Counted from the stretch's first letter, positions 27,158 through 36,112 are shown. The stretch is DNA of 64,000 nucleotides from Terrabacter aerolatus (GCF_007991735.1 NZ_BJYX01000010.1:80760-144759); one strand, 5' to 3'. The notes: generated by a model not told the origin, from the letters alone. Made by a program: numbers and translations.

Positions 27158-28036
27158 TCACGGCCTGAGCACCTCGGTGGCGCCGCTCGAGGCGGCCTCG
27201 ATCGCGTCGAGCACCGCCGGTGCCGTGGTGTTCTCGGCGAGCCGGTTCACCTTGCCCTCTCCGTGGTAGTCGCTCGACCCGGTGAGCAGCAGGCCGAGAC
27301 GTGCGGCCAGCTCCGTGGCGCGAGCGATCTCGGCCGGTCCGTGGTCGCGGTGGTAGGCCTCCAGCCCCGCCAGACCGGCGTCCCGCATCCGCTCGACGAG
27401 CGTGTCGTCCAGCGCGCCGGACCGGGTCCGGGTGAACGGGTGCGCGATCACCGGCACCCCGCCTGCTGCGCGGACGAGCTCGACGGCCCGGACCGGGTCG
27501 GGCGCGTAGTGACCGACGTAGTACGGCGAGTCGTCGCCGAGCCACGACCGGAACGCCTCGTCGCGGTGCCGGATCGTGCCGTTCGCGATGAGGGCGTCCG
27601 CGATGTGCGGTCGACCGGGGGTGGCGCCGGGCCCGACCTGAGCGAGCACCTCGTCGTAACCCAGGGGTATGCCGTCCGCGGCCATGAGCGCGACCATCCG
27701 CTCGAGCCGGGTCGACCGGGAGTCGCGGGCCCGCTCGAGCTCGTCGGTGAGGGCCGCGTCGTCCGGGTCGGTGAGGTAACCGAGCAGGTGGATCGAGGAG
27801 TGGCGCCAGGCGCAGGAGATCTCGATGCCGCGCACCAGGGTGACGCCGAGGGCGCGCGCGGCCGTCGCCGCCTCGGGCCAGCCGGCGACCGTGTCGTGGT
27901 CGGTGATGGCGAGGACGTCGACCCTCGCCTCGGCAGCCGCGGCGAGCAGCTCGCTGGGCGACTCGGTGCCGTCGCTGACCGCCGAGTGCGCGTGCAGGTC
28001 GATGACCGGACCCGCTCCTGCCCCGGTGGCTCCCAC
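27158..28036 (-). CDS. PHP-domain phosphoesterase (292 aa)
   Basis: Metal-dependent phosphatase of the PHP superfamily, the TrpH/YciV group that hydrolyses 3',5'-nucleoside bisphosphates or related nucleotides. Metal ligands are in DLHAHSAVSDG, AITDHDTVAG, the Glu of RGIEISCAW, VIAHPFTR, and the closing GSSDYHG. Length and order match the family. The GTG at 28036 has TAGGGT six bases upstream, so a leaderless transcript is likely. It is transcribed alone; the next gene upstream is separated by a palindromic repeat. Confidence 0.92.
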   Translation of the reverse strand: MGATGAGAGPVIDLHAHSAVSDGTESPSELLAAAAEARVDVLAITDHDTVAGWPEAATAARALGVTLVRGIEISCAWRHSSIHLLGYLTDPDDAALTDELERARDSRSTRLERMVALMAADGIPLGYDEVLAQVGPGATPGRPHIADALIANGTIRHRDEAFRSWLGDDSPYYVGHYAPDPVRAVELVRAAGGVPVIAHPFTRTRSGALDDTLVERMRDAGLAGLEAYHRDHGPAEIARATELAARLGLLLTGSSDYHGEGKVNRLAENTTAPAVLDAIEAASSGATEVLRP

Positions 28037-28042
28037 GCCCCC

Positions 28043-28048
28043 ACCCTA
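28043..28048 (-). promoter_or_regulatory. -10 box of leaderless PHP gene
   Basis: TAGGGT ends six bases before the GTG at 28036. Confidence 0.5.
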
Positions 28049-28081
28049 GGGCCGCCCCGCTCCCGGCCCGCCCCCAACTCC

Positions 28082-28153
28082 GCAACACACCCAGTAGGTC
28101 ACAACACGCCGGGGTCAGATCGCGGGTGAGGCGGGACCTACACGGTGTGTTGC
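28082..28153. repeat. Palindromic repeat family, copy 2
   Basis: 72-bp element, arms 28082-28100 and 28135-28153 (19 bp, two mismatches). The left half shares almost 30 bases with copy 3 (AGTAGGTCACAAC then GCCGGGGTC), in the same orientation, so copies 2 and 3 are direct repeats around the AbiEi/DUF559-like gene. Confidence 0.88.
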
Positions 28154-28174
28154 AGCATGCAACAGTTAGCGGCT

Positions 28175-29128
28175 TCAGGCGGGGCGTGGCGGACGAGCGA
28201 CGACGAGCGCCTTGGCAGACCGAACCCGCGCGCCGATGAGTCCGGGGCGCTCCAGCTCGTTCCAGATGACCCGCTCGACGGGGTGCCCCAACCTCCTGAT
28301 CGCATCCTCACGTCGTTTCTCGAGCCAGAGGACCTCCTCAGGCCTCGGCGCACCATCCTCGGCATCGCGCTGTCGCGCGTACTTCACCAAGCCGTCGAAC
28401 TCGAGAACCACTCCGTCCACGAGCAGATCGACCCTCGCCACGAAACGGCCCTCCTCGTCACGGAGAACCACTTGGCTCTCTGGCTGCAGGCCCAGGCGTC
28501 GAAGCGCGAGGCGGGTCCGAGACTCTCCTACCGACTCACTCCTACCGTCCATGAGCAGAACGGCTTCCAGTGCCCGGCCGCGTCCTTGGTGCGGGGAAAC
28601 GGCGGCAACCTCGGTCATCAGATCGTCCAGGGTCACCAGTCCCCGGTGCAGAGCAGCGTCTCCCGCCACGACGGCGCAGTCCTGGCCCATGGTCAGGGCA
28701 GTCCGCACGACGGCGCGAGCAGGTGAGACGCAGACCGCGTCCGCGGCTCGAACCACCGCGACACCGTCATCGGGGTGGAGCCAGACCGCACCGCGCCGCA
28801 CACTCTGGACGGTATCGGAGACGAGGTCGATGCGGTCGGCATCAACGTTCCAGAGCGGCAGACCCAGCATCCCGATAGCGGCATGGTGGCTCAGGGCGTC
28901 ACCGGGCCTGGATCTGGCGACTGCGAGGCAACGGAGCCGATAGCGCTCGTCCCCGGTTGCCTGCTGCCAGACGGTCGCGCGGACATACGCACCGCGCCGC
29001 ACCCGAACCAGCTGCCGGGACCGCACCGCTCGGTGTAGATCCGCCTTGGTGAGCCCGGCGGCCTGGGCCTCGTGTGCGGCGAAAACCCCGCCCTGGGAGC
29101 CGGCCAGCGCCTCGATTCGTGGGTCCAT
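28175..29128 (-). CDS. AbiEi-like winged helix plus DUF559/Vsr-like nuclease fold (317 aa)
   Basis: N-terminal ~60 residues form the winged helix of the AbiEi antitoxin-like group (QGGVFAAHEAQAAGLTKADLHRAV and LVRVRRGAYV). The C-terminal ~110 residues look like the DUF559/very-short-patch-repair endonuclease fold: the acidic VDLLVDGVVLEFDGLVKY and the later EKRREDAIRRLGHPVERV. I see no toxin (AbiEii) gene beside it, so it is not a complete type IV toxin-antitoxin pair. ATG 29128 is chosen over an upstream frame rich in Ala/Ser. Base use is slightly less GC-biased than the neighbours, and repeats 2 and 3 flank it on both sides. Confidence 0.75.
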   Translation of the reverse strand: MDPRIEALAGSQGGVFAAHEAQAAGLTKADLHRAVRSRQLVRVRRGAYVRATVWQQATGDERYRLRCLAVARSRPGDALSHHAAIGMLGLPLWNVDADRIDLVSDTVQSVRRGAVWLHPDDGVAVVRAADAVCVSPARAVVRTALTMGQDCAVVAGDAALHRGLVTLDDLMTEVAAVSPHQGRGRALEAVLLMDGRSESVGESRTRLALRRLGLQPESQVVLRDEEGRFVARVDLLVDGVVLEFDGLVKYARQRDAEDGAPRPEEVLWLEKRREDAIRRLGHPVERVIWNELERPGLIGARVRSAKALVVARPPRPA

Positions 29129-29220
29129 GTGAGCAGACTCCGCGGCAAACGAGCAACTGTTCGGGGCAGCAGCAGCACCTGTGGACAGTGCCGCCGCAGG
29201 CGCACCGGCTGTGGACGAAC

Positions 29221-29291
29221 GCAACGCACCGAGTAGGTCACAACCCGCCGGGGTCCGATCGCGGTGTGTTGTGACCTACTCGGTGTGTTGC
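29221..29291. repeat. Palindromic repeat family, copy 3
   Basis: 71-bp element with 24-bp arms (29221-29244 and 29268-29291) and a single mismatch, the longest arms of the family. Located between the start of the AbiEi/DUF559-like gene and the end of the MaoC gene. Confidence 0.92.
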
Positions 29292-29295
29292 GGGG

Positions 29296-29850
29296 TCAGG
29301 AGGGGTGGGACTCGGGCGCCGGCACGTCGCGGCCGGGCCAGTTCCGGTCCGGCACCGGCACCGGACGACCGGGCTGCTCGCCGCCGCGGGCCTCGAGGTA
29401 GTTCTCCTTGGGCACCATGACCTTGCGGCGGAAGATGCACACGACCGTGCCGTCCTGCTTGTAACCGATCGTCTCGACGTGCACGACCCCACGGTCGTCC
29501 TTCGAGGTCGACTCCCACTTGTCGAGCACGGTCGTCTCTCCGTAGATCGTGTCGCCGTGGAAGGTCGGCGCGACGTGGCGCAACGACTCGATCTCGAGGT
29601 TGGCGATGGCCTTGCCCGAGACGTCCGGCACCGACATGCCGAGCAGCAGCGAGTAGACGTAGTTGCCGACGACGACGTTCTGCCCGAACTGCGTCGACCC
29701 GGCGGCGTAGTGGGTGTCGAGGTGCAGCGGGTGGTGGTTCATCGTCAGCAGGCAGAAGAGGTGGTCGTCGTACTCCGTGACCGTCTTGCCGGGCCAGTGC
29801 CGGTAGACCGCACCGACCTCGAACTCCTCATAGCTGCGTCCGAACTGCAT
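29296..29850 (-). CDS. MaoC-family hydratase/dehydratase (184 aa)
   Basis: Hot-dog fold enoyl-CoA-type hydratase. The catalytic Asp/His region is recognisable as FCLLTMNHHPLHLDTHYA, followed by the dimer helix GQNVVVGNYVYSLLLGMSV. It most resembles the mesaconyl-CoA/2-methylfumaryl-CoA hydratase-like group, usually found with CoA-ester lyases; two such lyases are encoded at 46.9-48.9 kb but not adjacent. GAGGAGCGGGC precedes ATG 29850. The tail is proline-rich. Repeat copy 3 ends four bases from its stop codon. Confidence 0.88.
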   Translation of the reverse strand: MQFGRSYEEFEVGAVYRHWPGKTVTEYDDHLFCLLTMNHHPLHLDTHYAAGSTQFGQNVVVGNYVYSLLLGMSVPDVSGKAIANLEIESLRHVAPTFHGDTIYGETTVLDKWESTSKDDRGVVHVETIGYKQDGTVVCIFRRKVMVPKENYLEARGGEQPGRPVPVPDRNWPGRDVPAPESHPS

Positions 29851-29917
29851 GCCCGCTCCTCGTCGAGAGTGATCACCCGGCCCCGCTGGGACGAGCGGCT
29901 ACCAGCCTGCCCGAGCC

Positions 29918-29947
29918 CACGGCATACGCCCATGGTCGTATGCCGTG
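29918..29947 (-). terminator. Hairpin made of two facing CGGCATAC/GTATGCCG motifs
   Basis: Perfect 11-bp stem (29918-29928 and 29937-29947) with an eight-base loop, just past the stop of the thrE gene. Each arm is one copy of the over-represented motif. Confidence 0.7.
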
Positions 29948-29954
29948 TGCTTGC

Positions 29955-31508
29955 TCACGATGGCCCCTGACCGACCGTGTCGTCCGCCACGACGGGCAGG
30001 TCGCTCGTCTCGGAGAGGACGGGCGCGGTGCTCCCCGTGGCCGTCGGGTCGGGGTCGGCCGGGAGGGTCGCTCCGGCGGCCGGACGGGGACGCACCCCCT
30101 GCTTCTTGGCGACGAGCAGGCTCGCGAAGTAGGTGCCGAGCGACACGCCGGCGGCGAGGCCGAGGCCGAGGCCGAAGGCCTGCAGGAGCGTCGGGACCCC
30201 CACGGCGAACCCGTTGCCGTCGGGGTTGGTCACGAGCTGCGAGATGCCCTCGTAGGCCATCCGCCCCGGCAGCAGCGGGACGATGGCGGCGGTGGTCACG
30301 GCCAGCGGCGAGATCGTGAGGCGGCGCGCGACGAGGCGGGCGGCGAATCCGATGACGAGGGCGGCCGTCGCCGACGCCGTGACGGCGCCGAGCTGGAGCG
30401 TCCGCTCGGCGAGCGCCAGCATGACCCAGCCCGCTCCCCCGGCCACACCGGCGACGGCGACCGCGGTGCCGGTCGCGTAGGACATGACGGCGAACGCCAC
30501 GGAGATGATGACGGCGCACACGACCTGGACGACGACGTTGTCGCTGAGCAACGTCTGCGAGCTGATGGCGATCGGGTAGTCCAGCCGCTTGCCGAGCGAG
30601 AGCACGACAGAGATGCCCACCGCGATGCCGAGCGAGAGCACGATGACCTCGAACCCGCGCGCCCCGGCCGTGACGTAGTAGCCCTCGAGCGCGTCCTCGG
30701 CCGCGCCCACGACCGAGAGGCCCGACAGCAGCAGGACGATCCCGGACGCCACGACAAGCGAGGGCGACACGTCACCGACGAAGGTGAGGCCCGCCGACTG
30801 GGCGACCACGACGAGGGTCGCCACGGCGGTCGGTATCGCGGCGCCGACGCACTGGGCGAAGAAGGCTGCGACCCCCGCGCCGGTGAGCCACGTCAGGACC
30901 CGCCCCACGACCGTCGCGGTGAGGAAGCTGAGCAGGATGATGAACGGTCCGGCGCCGACGAGGCCCGCGGCCCCGGCGGCCAGCGCGCCACCCGCGACGG
31001 TGACGAGCCAGCGACGGTACGGGTGCGGCGCCGTGATGACCGAGTCGAACCGGACCCGCGCCTCGTCCACCGGCACCGGGTCCTGGGACAGCTCGACGAT
31101 GAGGCCGCGCAGGCGCTCGAGGCGCGTGTAGTCCTGCACGCGGAAGCGGACGATGCGCATGACGGTGATGGGGTCGGCGTTCGGGCCGCGGTGGTAGCTG
31201 ACGGTGACCGAGGTGTAGGTGACGTCGACGTGCACCGAGCTGAGGCCGTACGCCTTGGTCAGCGTCAGCACGGTCGCCGTCACGTCGGCCGCGGCGGCGC
31301 CGGTGGCGATCATCGCCACCCCCGCGCGCATGGCGAGGTCGATGACCGCCTGGGCCGTCACGGAGTCGACGCCGTCGGGCGTCGTCCAGATCGGGATCTC
31401 GTCGGTGGGCGGCCCACTCGGTCTCATGGCGCGCCGGGTGCTCGCCCGCAGCGAGGGCAGGCTCCGGTGGGCGGTGGTCGGCCGGGCGGTTCGGTCGGTG
31501 CGGGCCAC
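29955..31508 (-). CDS. ThrE-type threonine/serine exporter (517 aa)
   Basis: Two-part exporter (ThrE_1 plus ThrE_2 halves in one chain) that expels threonine, serine or small peptides. A ~130-residue cytoplasmic N-terminus (VIDLAMRAGVAMIATGAAAADVTATV, typical of the hydrolase-like start) leads into about ten membrane segments between residues ~165 and ~470. The C-terminus is Pro/Asp-rich and disordered. The GTG at 31508 is preferred because TACGGT lies exactly six bases before it; a GTG at 31526 would add six residues that overlap this -10, and ATG 31427 is a further option. Confidence 0.9.
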   Translation of the reverse strand: MARTDRTARPTTAHRSLPSLRASTRRAMRPSGPPTDEIPIWTTPDGVDSVTAQAVIDLAMRAGVAMIATGAAAADVTATVLTLTKAYGLSSVHVDVTYTSVTVSYHRGPNADPITVMRIVRFRVQDYTRLERLRGLIVELSQDPVPVDEARVRFDSVITAPHPYRRWLVTVAGGALAAGAAGLVGAGPFIILLSFLTATVVGRVLTWLTGAGVAAFFAQCVGAAIPTAVATLVVVAQSAGLTFVGDVSPSLVVASGIVLLLSGLSVVGAAEDALEGYYVTAGARGFEVIVLSLGIAVGISVVLSLGKRLDYPIAISSQTLLSDNVVVQVVCAVIISVAFAVMSYATGTAVAVAGVAGGAGWVMLALAERTLQLGAVTASATAALVIGFAARLVARRLTISPLAVTTAAIVPLLPGRMAYEGISQLVTNPDGNGFAVGVPTLLQAFGLGLGLAAGVSLGTYFASLLVAKKQGVRPRPAAGATLPADPDPTATGSTAPVLSETSDLPVVADDTVGQGPS

Positions 31509-31514
31509 CCCCAG

Positions 31515-31520
31515 ACCGTA
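31515..31520 (-). promoter_or_regulatory. -10 box of leaderless thrE
   Basis: TACGGT ends six bases before GTG 31508; it forms part of a GTATGCC motif copy. Confidence 0.45.
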
Positions 31521-31558
31521 TGCCACCGGCCGCTGGCCCTCGGGGGTGGGCGTGACCC

Positions 31559-32401
31559 TCAGCGCAGCGGCACGTCAAGCGCGCGGTAGACCATGAGCGA
31601 CACGGCGTTGACCGTGTCCCGGCCGTAGGTGAAGCCGTTGGGGCTGCGCGAGAGGATCGCGAGGGAGTACCACCGGTTGTTGCCGTGGACGTAGCCGAGC
31701 GAGTTGACGCGGTACCCGCCCGTCATCGGTCCCCAGCCGTTCTTGACCGTCGTGTAGACGCTCGTCGGCAGCGGCGGGTCGCACACGCCCCAGCGCTGGG
31801 TGGCCGTCACCGTGGACATCAGCTGGCGCGCGTAGGCGCGGTTGACGACCGTGAGGTAGCCCGTCCCCACGACGACGACGCGCAGGAGCCTGACGAGGTC
31901 CCCGGGGACGGTCGTCGAGTAGCCCCACCACGACGAGCCGTACGAGCCCGTCTGCACGACGGTCGCGGACATCCCGACGTCCCGAGCCACCCGGAGGATC
32001 GAGGCGCTGCCGATCTGGGTGATGAGCGAGTCGGTGGCCGCGTTGTCGCTGTTGCGGATCATCCGGCCCGCGAGGTCCCTCTGGCTCGTGGTCACGGCCA
32101 CCCCGCGCTCCTGGCTGCGGCGCAGGAGCGTCACGAGCACCAGGACCTTGATGGTGCTGAGCGACTCGTTGCGGAAGGTGTTCCAGGTGACCTCCTGACC
32201 GGTCTGGTGGTCGTGCAGGAGCAGCCCCAGGGTGCCGACCCTCGTGCTCAGGTACGAGGAGAGCGCCGACCGCAGCGCGGCCGCGGTGTCGATCCCCGCC
32301 GCCGATGCCGTCGCCGCACCGGCGACGGAGGCGGTCGGCAGCACGAGGGCCGCCGAACCGAGCACGAAGGAGCGCCGGCCCGCCTTGCCTGAGAGATCCA
32401 T
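31559..32401 (-). CDS. Tat-exported serine hydrolase, class A beta-lactamase-like (280 aa)
   Basis: Secreted penicillin-recognising hydrolase. The N-terminus GRRSFVLGSAALVLP has a twin arginine and hydrophobic core, ending in Ala-rich cleavage sites near residue 35. The three active-site motifs are present: SxxK as SLSTIKVL, SDN as NSDNAATD, and the KTG-equivalent as KNGWGP. The usual class A glutamate (ExxLN) is not evident, so this is more likely a muralytic or DD-peptidase-like enzyme than a drug-resistance lactamase. It is divergent from the pepP gene with only 40 bp between starts. Confidence 0.87.
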   Translation of the reverse strand: MDLSGKAGRRSFVLGSAALVLPTASVAGAATASAAGIDTAAALRSALSSYLSTRVGTLGLLLHDHQTGQEVTWNTFRNESLSTIKVLVLVTLLRRSQERGVAVTTSQRDLAGRMIRNSDNAATDSLITQIGSASILRVARDVGMSATVVQTGSYGSSWWGYSTTVPGDLVRLLRVVVVGTGYLTVVNRAYARQLMSTVTATQRWGVCDPPLPTSVYTTVKNGWGPMTGGYRVNSLGYVHGNNRWYSLAILSRSPNGFTYGRDTVNAVSLMVYRALDVPLR

Positions 32402-32441
32402 GAGAGGACCGTAGGCGCAATCTGGTTGTGACGGAGGTGCA

Positions 32442-34007
32442 ATGGCGTGTCACGATGACGCGGTGATGAGTGAAGAGCAGAACACCTCTCCGAGCCGCAA
32501 GCGCCCGACGACCGACGAGTTCCGGGCCTTCGTCGCCAGTGGGTGGGCACCCCGCAGCACCGAGGTGACCCCTCGGGCCGAGGTCGCCGACCACGCAGCC
32601 CGCCGTCGCGAGGCCGTGAGCGCCGCCTTCCCGGGCGAGCGCCTCGTCGTGCCCGCCGGTGGCCTCAAGGTGCGCAGCAACGACTGCGACTACGTCTTCC
32701 GGCCGCACAGCGCCTTCGCCCACCTCACCGGCCTGGGCAGCGACCGCGAGCCCGACGCCGTGCTCGTCCTCGAGCCGCGCGCGTCGGCCGACGGCGAGGG
32801 CAGCGACGGGCACGAGGCCGTGCTCTACTTCCGCCCGCTCGCCGAGCGCGACACCGAGGAGTTCTTCGGCGACTCGCGCTACGGCGAGTTCTGGGTCGGT
32901 GCCCGCCCGACCCTCGCCGACATCGAGTCCGAGCTCGGCCTGACGGCCCGTCACATCGACGAGTTCGGCGAGGCCGTCGGCAAGGACGCCGGCGAGGTCA
33001 CCATCCGGGTCGTGCGCGACGCCGACGCCGAGGTCGCGACCCGCGTCGACAAGGCTCGCGCCGCAGCGGCCGGTTCCGCCGAGTCCGCAGAGGCCGAGAC
33101 CCGGGTCGACCGCCAGCGTGAGGCCGACGAGCAGCTGGCCGCCTTCCTCTCGACGCTCCGGTTCGTCAAGGACGAGTGGGAGGTCGAGCAGATGCGCGAC
33201 GCGGTCGCCGGCACCCACCAGGGCTTCGACGCCGTCATCGCCGACCTCCCCGAGGCGGTCCGTCGGGGCCGCGGCGAGCGCTGGGTCGAGGGTGTCTTCG
33301 GCCTGCACGCGCGCCACCATGGCAACGGGGTCGGCTACGACTCGATCTGCGCGAGCGGCGACCACGCCAACACGCTCCACTGGATCAAGAACACCGGCGA
33401 CGTCAAGGACGGCGACCTGCTCCTCCTCGACGCCGGCGTCGAGGTCGACTCGCTCTTCACCGCCGACATCACCCGCACGCTGCCCGTGAGCGGCACCTTC
33501 AGCGACGCGCAGCGCCGGATCTACGACGCCGTGTATGCCGCGCAGGAGGCGGGCATCGCCGCCTGCCGGCCGGGCAACAAGTTCAGCGACGTCCACGCCG
33601 CCGCCATCCGCGTCATCGCCGAGCACCTGCACGAGTGGGGTCTGCTCCCCGAGGGCGTCGACGTCGAGGGCACCCTCGACGCCGACCACGGCCAGTACCA
33701 CCGCCGGTGGATGGTCCACGGCACGAGCCACCACCTCGGCATCGACGTCCACGACTGCGCGCTCGCGACCCGCGAGGAGTACTCCGACGCCGAGCTCCGG
33801 CCGGGCATGGTCATCACCGTCGAGCCGGGCCTCTACTTCAAGGCCGACGACGAGCTCGTCCCCTCCGAGCTGCGCGGCAACGGGGTGCGCATCGAGGACG
33901 ACGTCCTCATCACCGAGGACGGCTGCGAGAACCTCTCGGCCGCGATGCCCCGCAGCTCCGCCGAGGTGGAGCAGTGGATCACCGGCATCTGGGCCGACCG
34001 CGCCTGA
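32442..34007 (+). CDS. pepP: Xaa-Pro aminopeptidase, M24 family (521 aa)
   Basis: Dimanganese aminopeptidase that removes N-terminal residues before proline. The N-terminal domain (to ~residue 190) is the creatinase-like cap; the pita-bread domain carries the metal ligands in LLLDAGVEVDSLFTADITRT (two Asp), VHGTSHHLGIDVHD (His), ITVEPGLYF (Glu) and GNGVRIEDD (Glu). An Ala/Glu insert near residues 200-230 is typical of actinobacterial copies. ATG 32442 has ACGGAGG just upstream; ATG 32466 (MSEEQN) is a reasonable alternative start. Confidence 0.94.
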   Translation: MACHDDAVMSEEQNTSPSRKRPTTDEFRAFVASGWAPRSTEVTPRAEVADHAARRREAVSAAFPGERLVVPAGGLKVRSNDCDYVFRPHSAFAHLTGLGSDREPDAVLVLEPRASADGEGSDGHEAVLYFRPLAERDTEEFFGDSRYGEFWVGARPTLADIESELGLTARHIDEFGEAVGKDAGEVTIRVVRDADAEVATRVDKARAAAAGSAESAEAETRVDRQREADEQLAAFLSTLRFVKDEWEVEQMRDAVAGTHQGFDAVIADLPEAVRRGRGERWVEGVFGLHARHHGNGVGYDSICASGDHANTLHWIKNTGDVKDGDLLLLDAGVEVDSLFTADITRTLPVSGTFSDAQRRIYDAVYAAQEAGIAACRPGNKFSDVHAAAIRVIAEHLHEWGLLPEGVDVEGTLDADHGQYHRRWMVHGTSHHLGIDVHDCALATREEYSDAELRPGMVITVEPGLYFKADDELVPSELRGNGVRIEDDVLITEDGCENLSAAMPRSSAEVEQWITGIWADRA

Positions 34008-34042
34008 CCATCCGCGCCCGACCGGCTCAGCTCCGGCCCAGC

Positions 34043-34113
34043 GCAACACACCGAGCAGTCGGCAAACCCCGGCGGTTACAACCGCCGGGGTTTGCCGTTG
34101 CTCGGTGTGTTGC
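34043..34113. repeat. Palindromic repeat family, copy 4
   Basis: 71-bp element between convergent genes. Outer arms 34043-34057 and 34099-34113 pair perfectly over 15 bp (GCAACACACCGAGCA), and an inner perfect 17-bp stem (34061-34077 and 34080-34096) closes it. Probably doubles as a bidirectional terminator; it ends two bases from the stress-protein stop codon. Confidence 0.92.
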
Positions 34114-34115
34114 GG

Positions 34116-34733
34116 TCAGAGGGCGGGCGGGGGGCCGGGCTGGTCGCTGCCCGACGGCGGGGTCGGCGGGGTCGGTGGGGCGGTCTGGGTCGGCGGCGTC
34201 CCGGGCGGGCTGCGGAAACCGCCGTGCGGACCCACGTCGATGCCCGCCTGGGCGAGGATCTCGCGACCCTGCTGGGCGAACTTGTGCTCGCAGAAGACCT
34301 CGTAGCGCGTCGCGACCACCTGGCTCACCGACGAGAAGTCACGCGCGCCCCGGGTGAAGGCGTAGCCGACGAGCGACCAGACGAGGCCGAAGACCGCACC
34401 GTAGAGGGCGGTGTAGAGCAGGAGCGTCAGGGGGTTCGAGGGCTGGGAGAAGAGCGAGAGGATGAGGCCGACGAACAGGCCGAGCCACACGCCGGAGAGC
34501 ATGCCGCCGAGCGCCACCCGGCCCCAGGTGAGGCGGGCCGTCACCCGCTCCATCTGCTTGAGGTCGGTGCCGACGATGAGGCAGTTCTCGACCGGGAACT
34601 GGTTGTCCGACAGCGTGTCGACGGCCTTCTGCGCGTCGAGGTACTTCTCGAAGACACCCAGCGACATGGGGTACTCCAGGGACAGCGTCGCAAATCCCTG
34701 GCGTCCCCCCGGACCCTTCGGTTGCAGGCTCAT
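34116..34733 (-). CDS. General stress protein, YflT/17M-like with two membrane helices (205 aa)
   Basis: The first ~90 residues form the heat-induced stress domain (LGVFEKYLDAQKAVDTLSDNQFPVENCLIVG). Two hydrophobic helices follow (residues ~97-120 ALGGMLSGVWLGLFVGLILSL and ~128-150 LLYTALYGAVFGLVWSLVGYAF), then a His-containing VATRYEVFCEH and a Pro/Thr-rich tail. The family is induced by general stress in Bacillus and is common in actinobacteria as a membrane-anchored version; its molecular role is not known. GGATGGAGG precedes ATG 34733. Confidence 0.87.
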   Translation of the reverse strand: MSLQPKGPGGRQGFATLSLEYPMSLGVFEKYLDAQKAVDTLSDNQFPVENCLIVGTDLKQMERVTARLTWGRVALGGMLSGVWLGLFVGLILSLFSQPSNPLTLLLYTALYGAVFGLVWSLVGYAFTRGARDFSSVSQVVATRYEVFCEHKFAQQGREILAQAGIDVGPHGGFRSPPGTPPTQTAPPTPPTPPSGSDQPGPPPAL

Positions 34734-34774
34734 GCCTCCATCCTCGCACCCCCTGCCGGACGGGCAAGGGACGC

Positions 34775-35974
34775 TCAGGCCTTGAGCTTGTAGTCCTCCA
34801 CCAGCCGGCGGCCGATGATCATGCGCTGGATGTCCGCGGTGCCCTCGCCGATGAGCAGCATGGGCGCCTCGCGGTAGAGGCGCTCGATCTCGTACTCCTT
34901 GGAGTAGCCGTAGCCGCCGTGGATGCGGAAGCTGTCCTCGACGACCTGCGAGCAGTACTCCGACGCAAGGTACTTCGCCATCCCGGCCTCGAGGTCGTTG
35001 CGCTGGCCGGAGTCCTTCTTGCGGGCGGCCTTGACCATCATCTCGTGCGCGGCCTCGACCTTGACGGCCATGTCGGCGAGCCGGAACAGCACCGCCTGGT
35101 GGTCGACGATCTTCTTGCCGAAGGTCTCGCGCTGCTGGGCGTAGGAGACACCGAGCTCGAAAGCCCTTCTCGCGACACCACATCCGCGCGCCGCGACGTT
35201 GACACGGCCGACCTCGACGCCGTCCATCATCTGGTAGAAGCCCTTGCCGGGCTCACCCCCGAGGATCTGCGCGTCGGTCGTGCGGTGCCCGTCGAAGATG
35301 AGCTCGGTCGTGTCGACCCCCTTGTAGCCCATCTTGTCGATCTTGCCCGGCACCGTGACGCCCTGCGCGGTCTCGCCGAAGCCGGACTCCTTGTCGACGA
35401 GGAAGGTCGTCATGTTCTTGTAGACCGAGTCGGCGCCCGTGTCGGTCTTGACGAGGACGGCGACGAGGTTGGCCGACCCTCCGTTGGTGAGCCACATCTT
35501 CTGGCCGTTGACGGTCCAGGCACCGTCGTCGCCCCGGACGGCCTTGGTCTTGATGGCGGAGACGTCGGAGCCGCAGCCCGGCTCGCTCATCGAGAAGGCC
35601 CCGCGGATCTCGCCGGTCGCCATCTTCGGCAGGTAGTGCTGCTTCTGCTCCTCGGTGCCGTGCTGGAGCACCATGTAGGCGACGATGAAGTGGGTGTTGA
35701 TGATGCCGCTGACGCTCATCCAGCCGCGGGCGATCTCCTCGACGGAGAGGGCGTAGGTCAGGAGCGACTCGCCGAGACCGCCGTACTCCTCGGGGATCAT
35801 CAGCCCGAAGATCCCCATCTCCTTCATGCCGTCGACGATCGCCTGCGGGTACTCGTCCCGGTGCTCCAGCTCGGTGGCGACGGGGATGATCTGCTCCTCG
35901 ACGAACTCGCGCACGAGCTTGATCAGTTCGGTCTGCTCCTCGGTGAGGCCGTCGGTCTGCTGCAGTCGGGACAT
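34775..35974 (-). CDS. Acyl-CoA dehydrogenase (399 aa)
   Basis: FAD-dependent dehydrogenase introducing the first double bond into an acyl-CoA. The three domains are intact: N-terminal helices, the middle barrel with FSMSEPGCGSDVSAIKT and MWLTNGGSANLVAVL, and C-terminal helices with YAQQRETFGKKIVDHQ and IHGGYGYSKEYEIERLYREA, the last containing the segment where the catalytic Glu and FAD contacts lie. Closest in feel to short-branched or butyryl-CoA dehydrogenases. AAGGTGG is ten bases before ATG 35974. No electron-transfer flavoprotein gene is nearby. Confidence 0.93.
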   Translation of the reverse strand: MSRLQQTDGLTEEQTELIKLVREFVEEQIIPVATELEHRDEYPQAIVDGMKEMGIFGLMIPEEYGGLGESLLTYALSVEEIARGWMSVSGIINTHFIVAYMVLQHGTEEQKQHYLPKMATGEIRGAFSMSEPGCGSDVSAIKTKAVRGDDGAWTVNGQKMWLTNGGSANLVAVLVKTDTGADSVYKNMTTFLVDKESGFGETAQGVTVPGKIDKMGYKGVDTTELIFDGHRTTDAQILGGEPGKGFYQMMDGVEVGRVNVAARGCGVARRAFELGVSYAQQRETFGKKIVDHQAVLFRLADMAVKVEAAHEMMVKAARKKDSGQRNDLEAGMAKYLASEYCSQVVEDSFRIHGGYGYSKEYEIERLYREAPMLLIGEGTADIQRMIIGRRLVEDYKLKA

Positions 35975-36112
35975 GCGCGAATCGCCACCTTGCGTCTGGG
36001 CTCTCGGTCAACTGCGTCCGAGTATGCCGTCGCGCCGGGTGGGCGGTCAGCGCGCCGGCGTGTGAGGGTCGACACCTGTGTCCTCGGTCACCGGACCGCG
36101 CGGGCGTCGATG

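Noticed and set aside
28175..29128. Complete type IV toxin-antitoxin system
   Set aside because: Only the AbiEi-like winged helix is present; no AbiEii-type nucleotidyltransferase toxin is encoded beside it.
31559..32401. Acquired beta-lactamase resistance gene
   Set aside because: SxxK, SDN and K-x-G motifs are present, but the class A glutamate is not evident and the setting is core genome, so a wall-active hydrolase is more likely.
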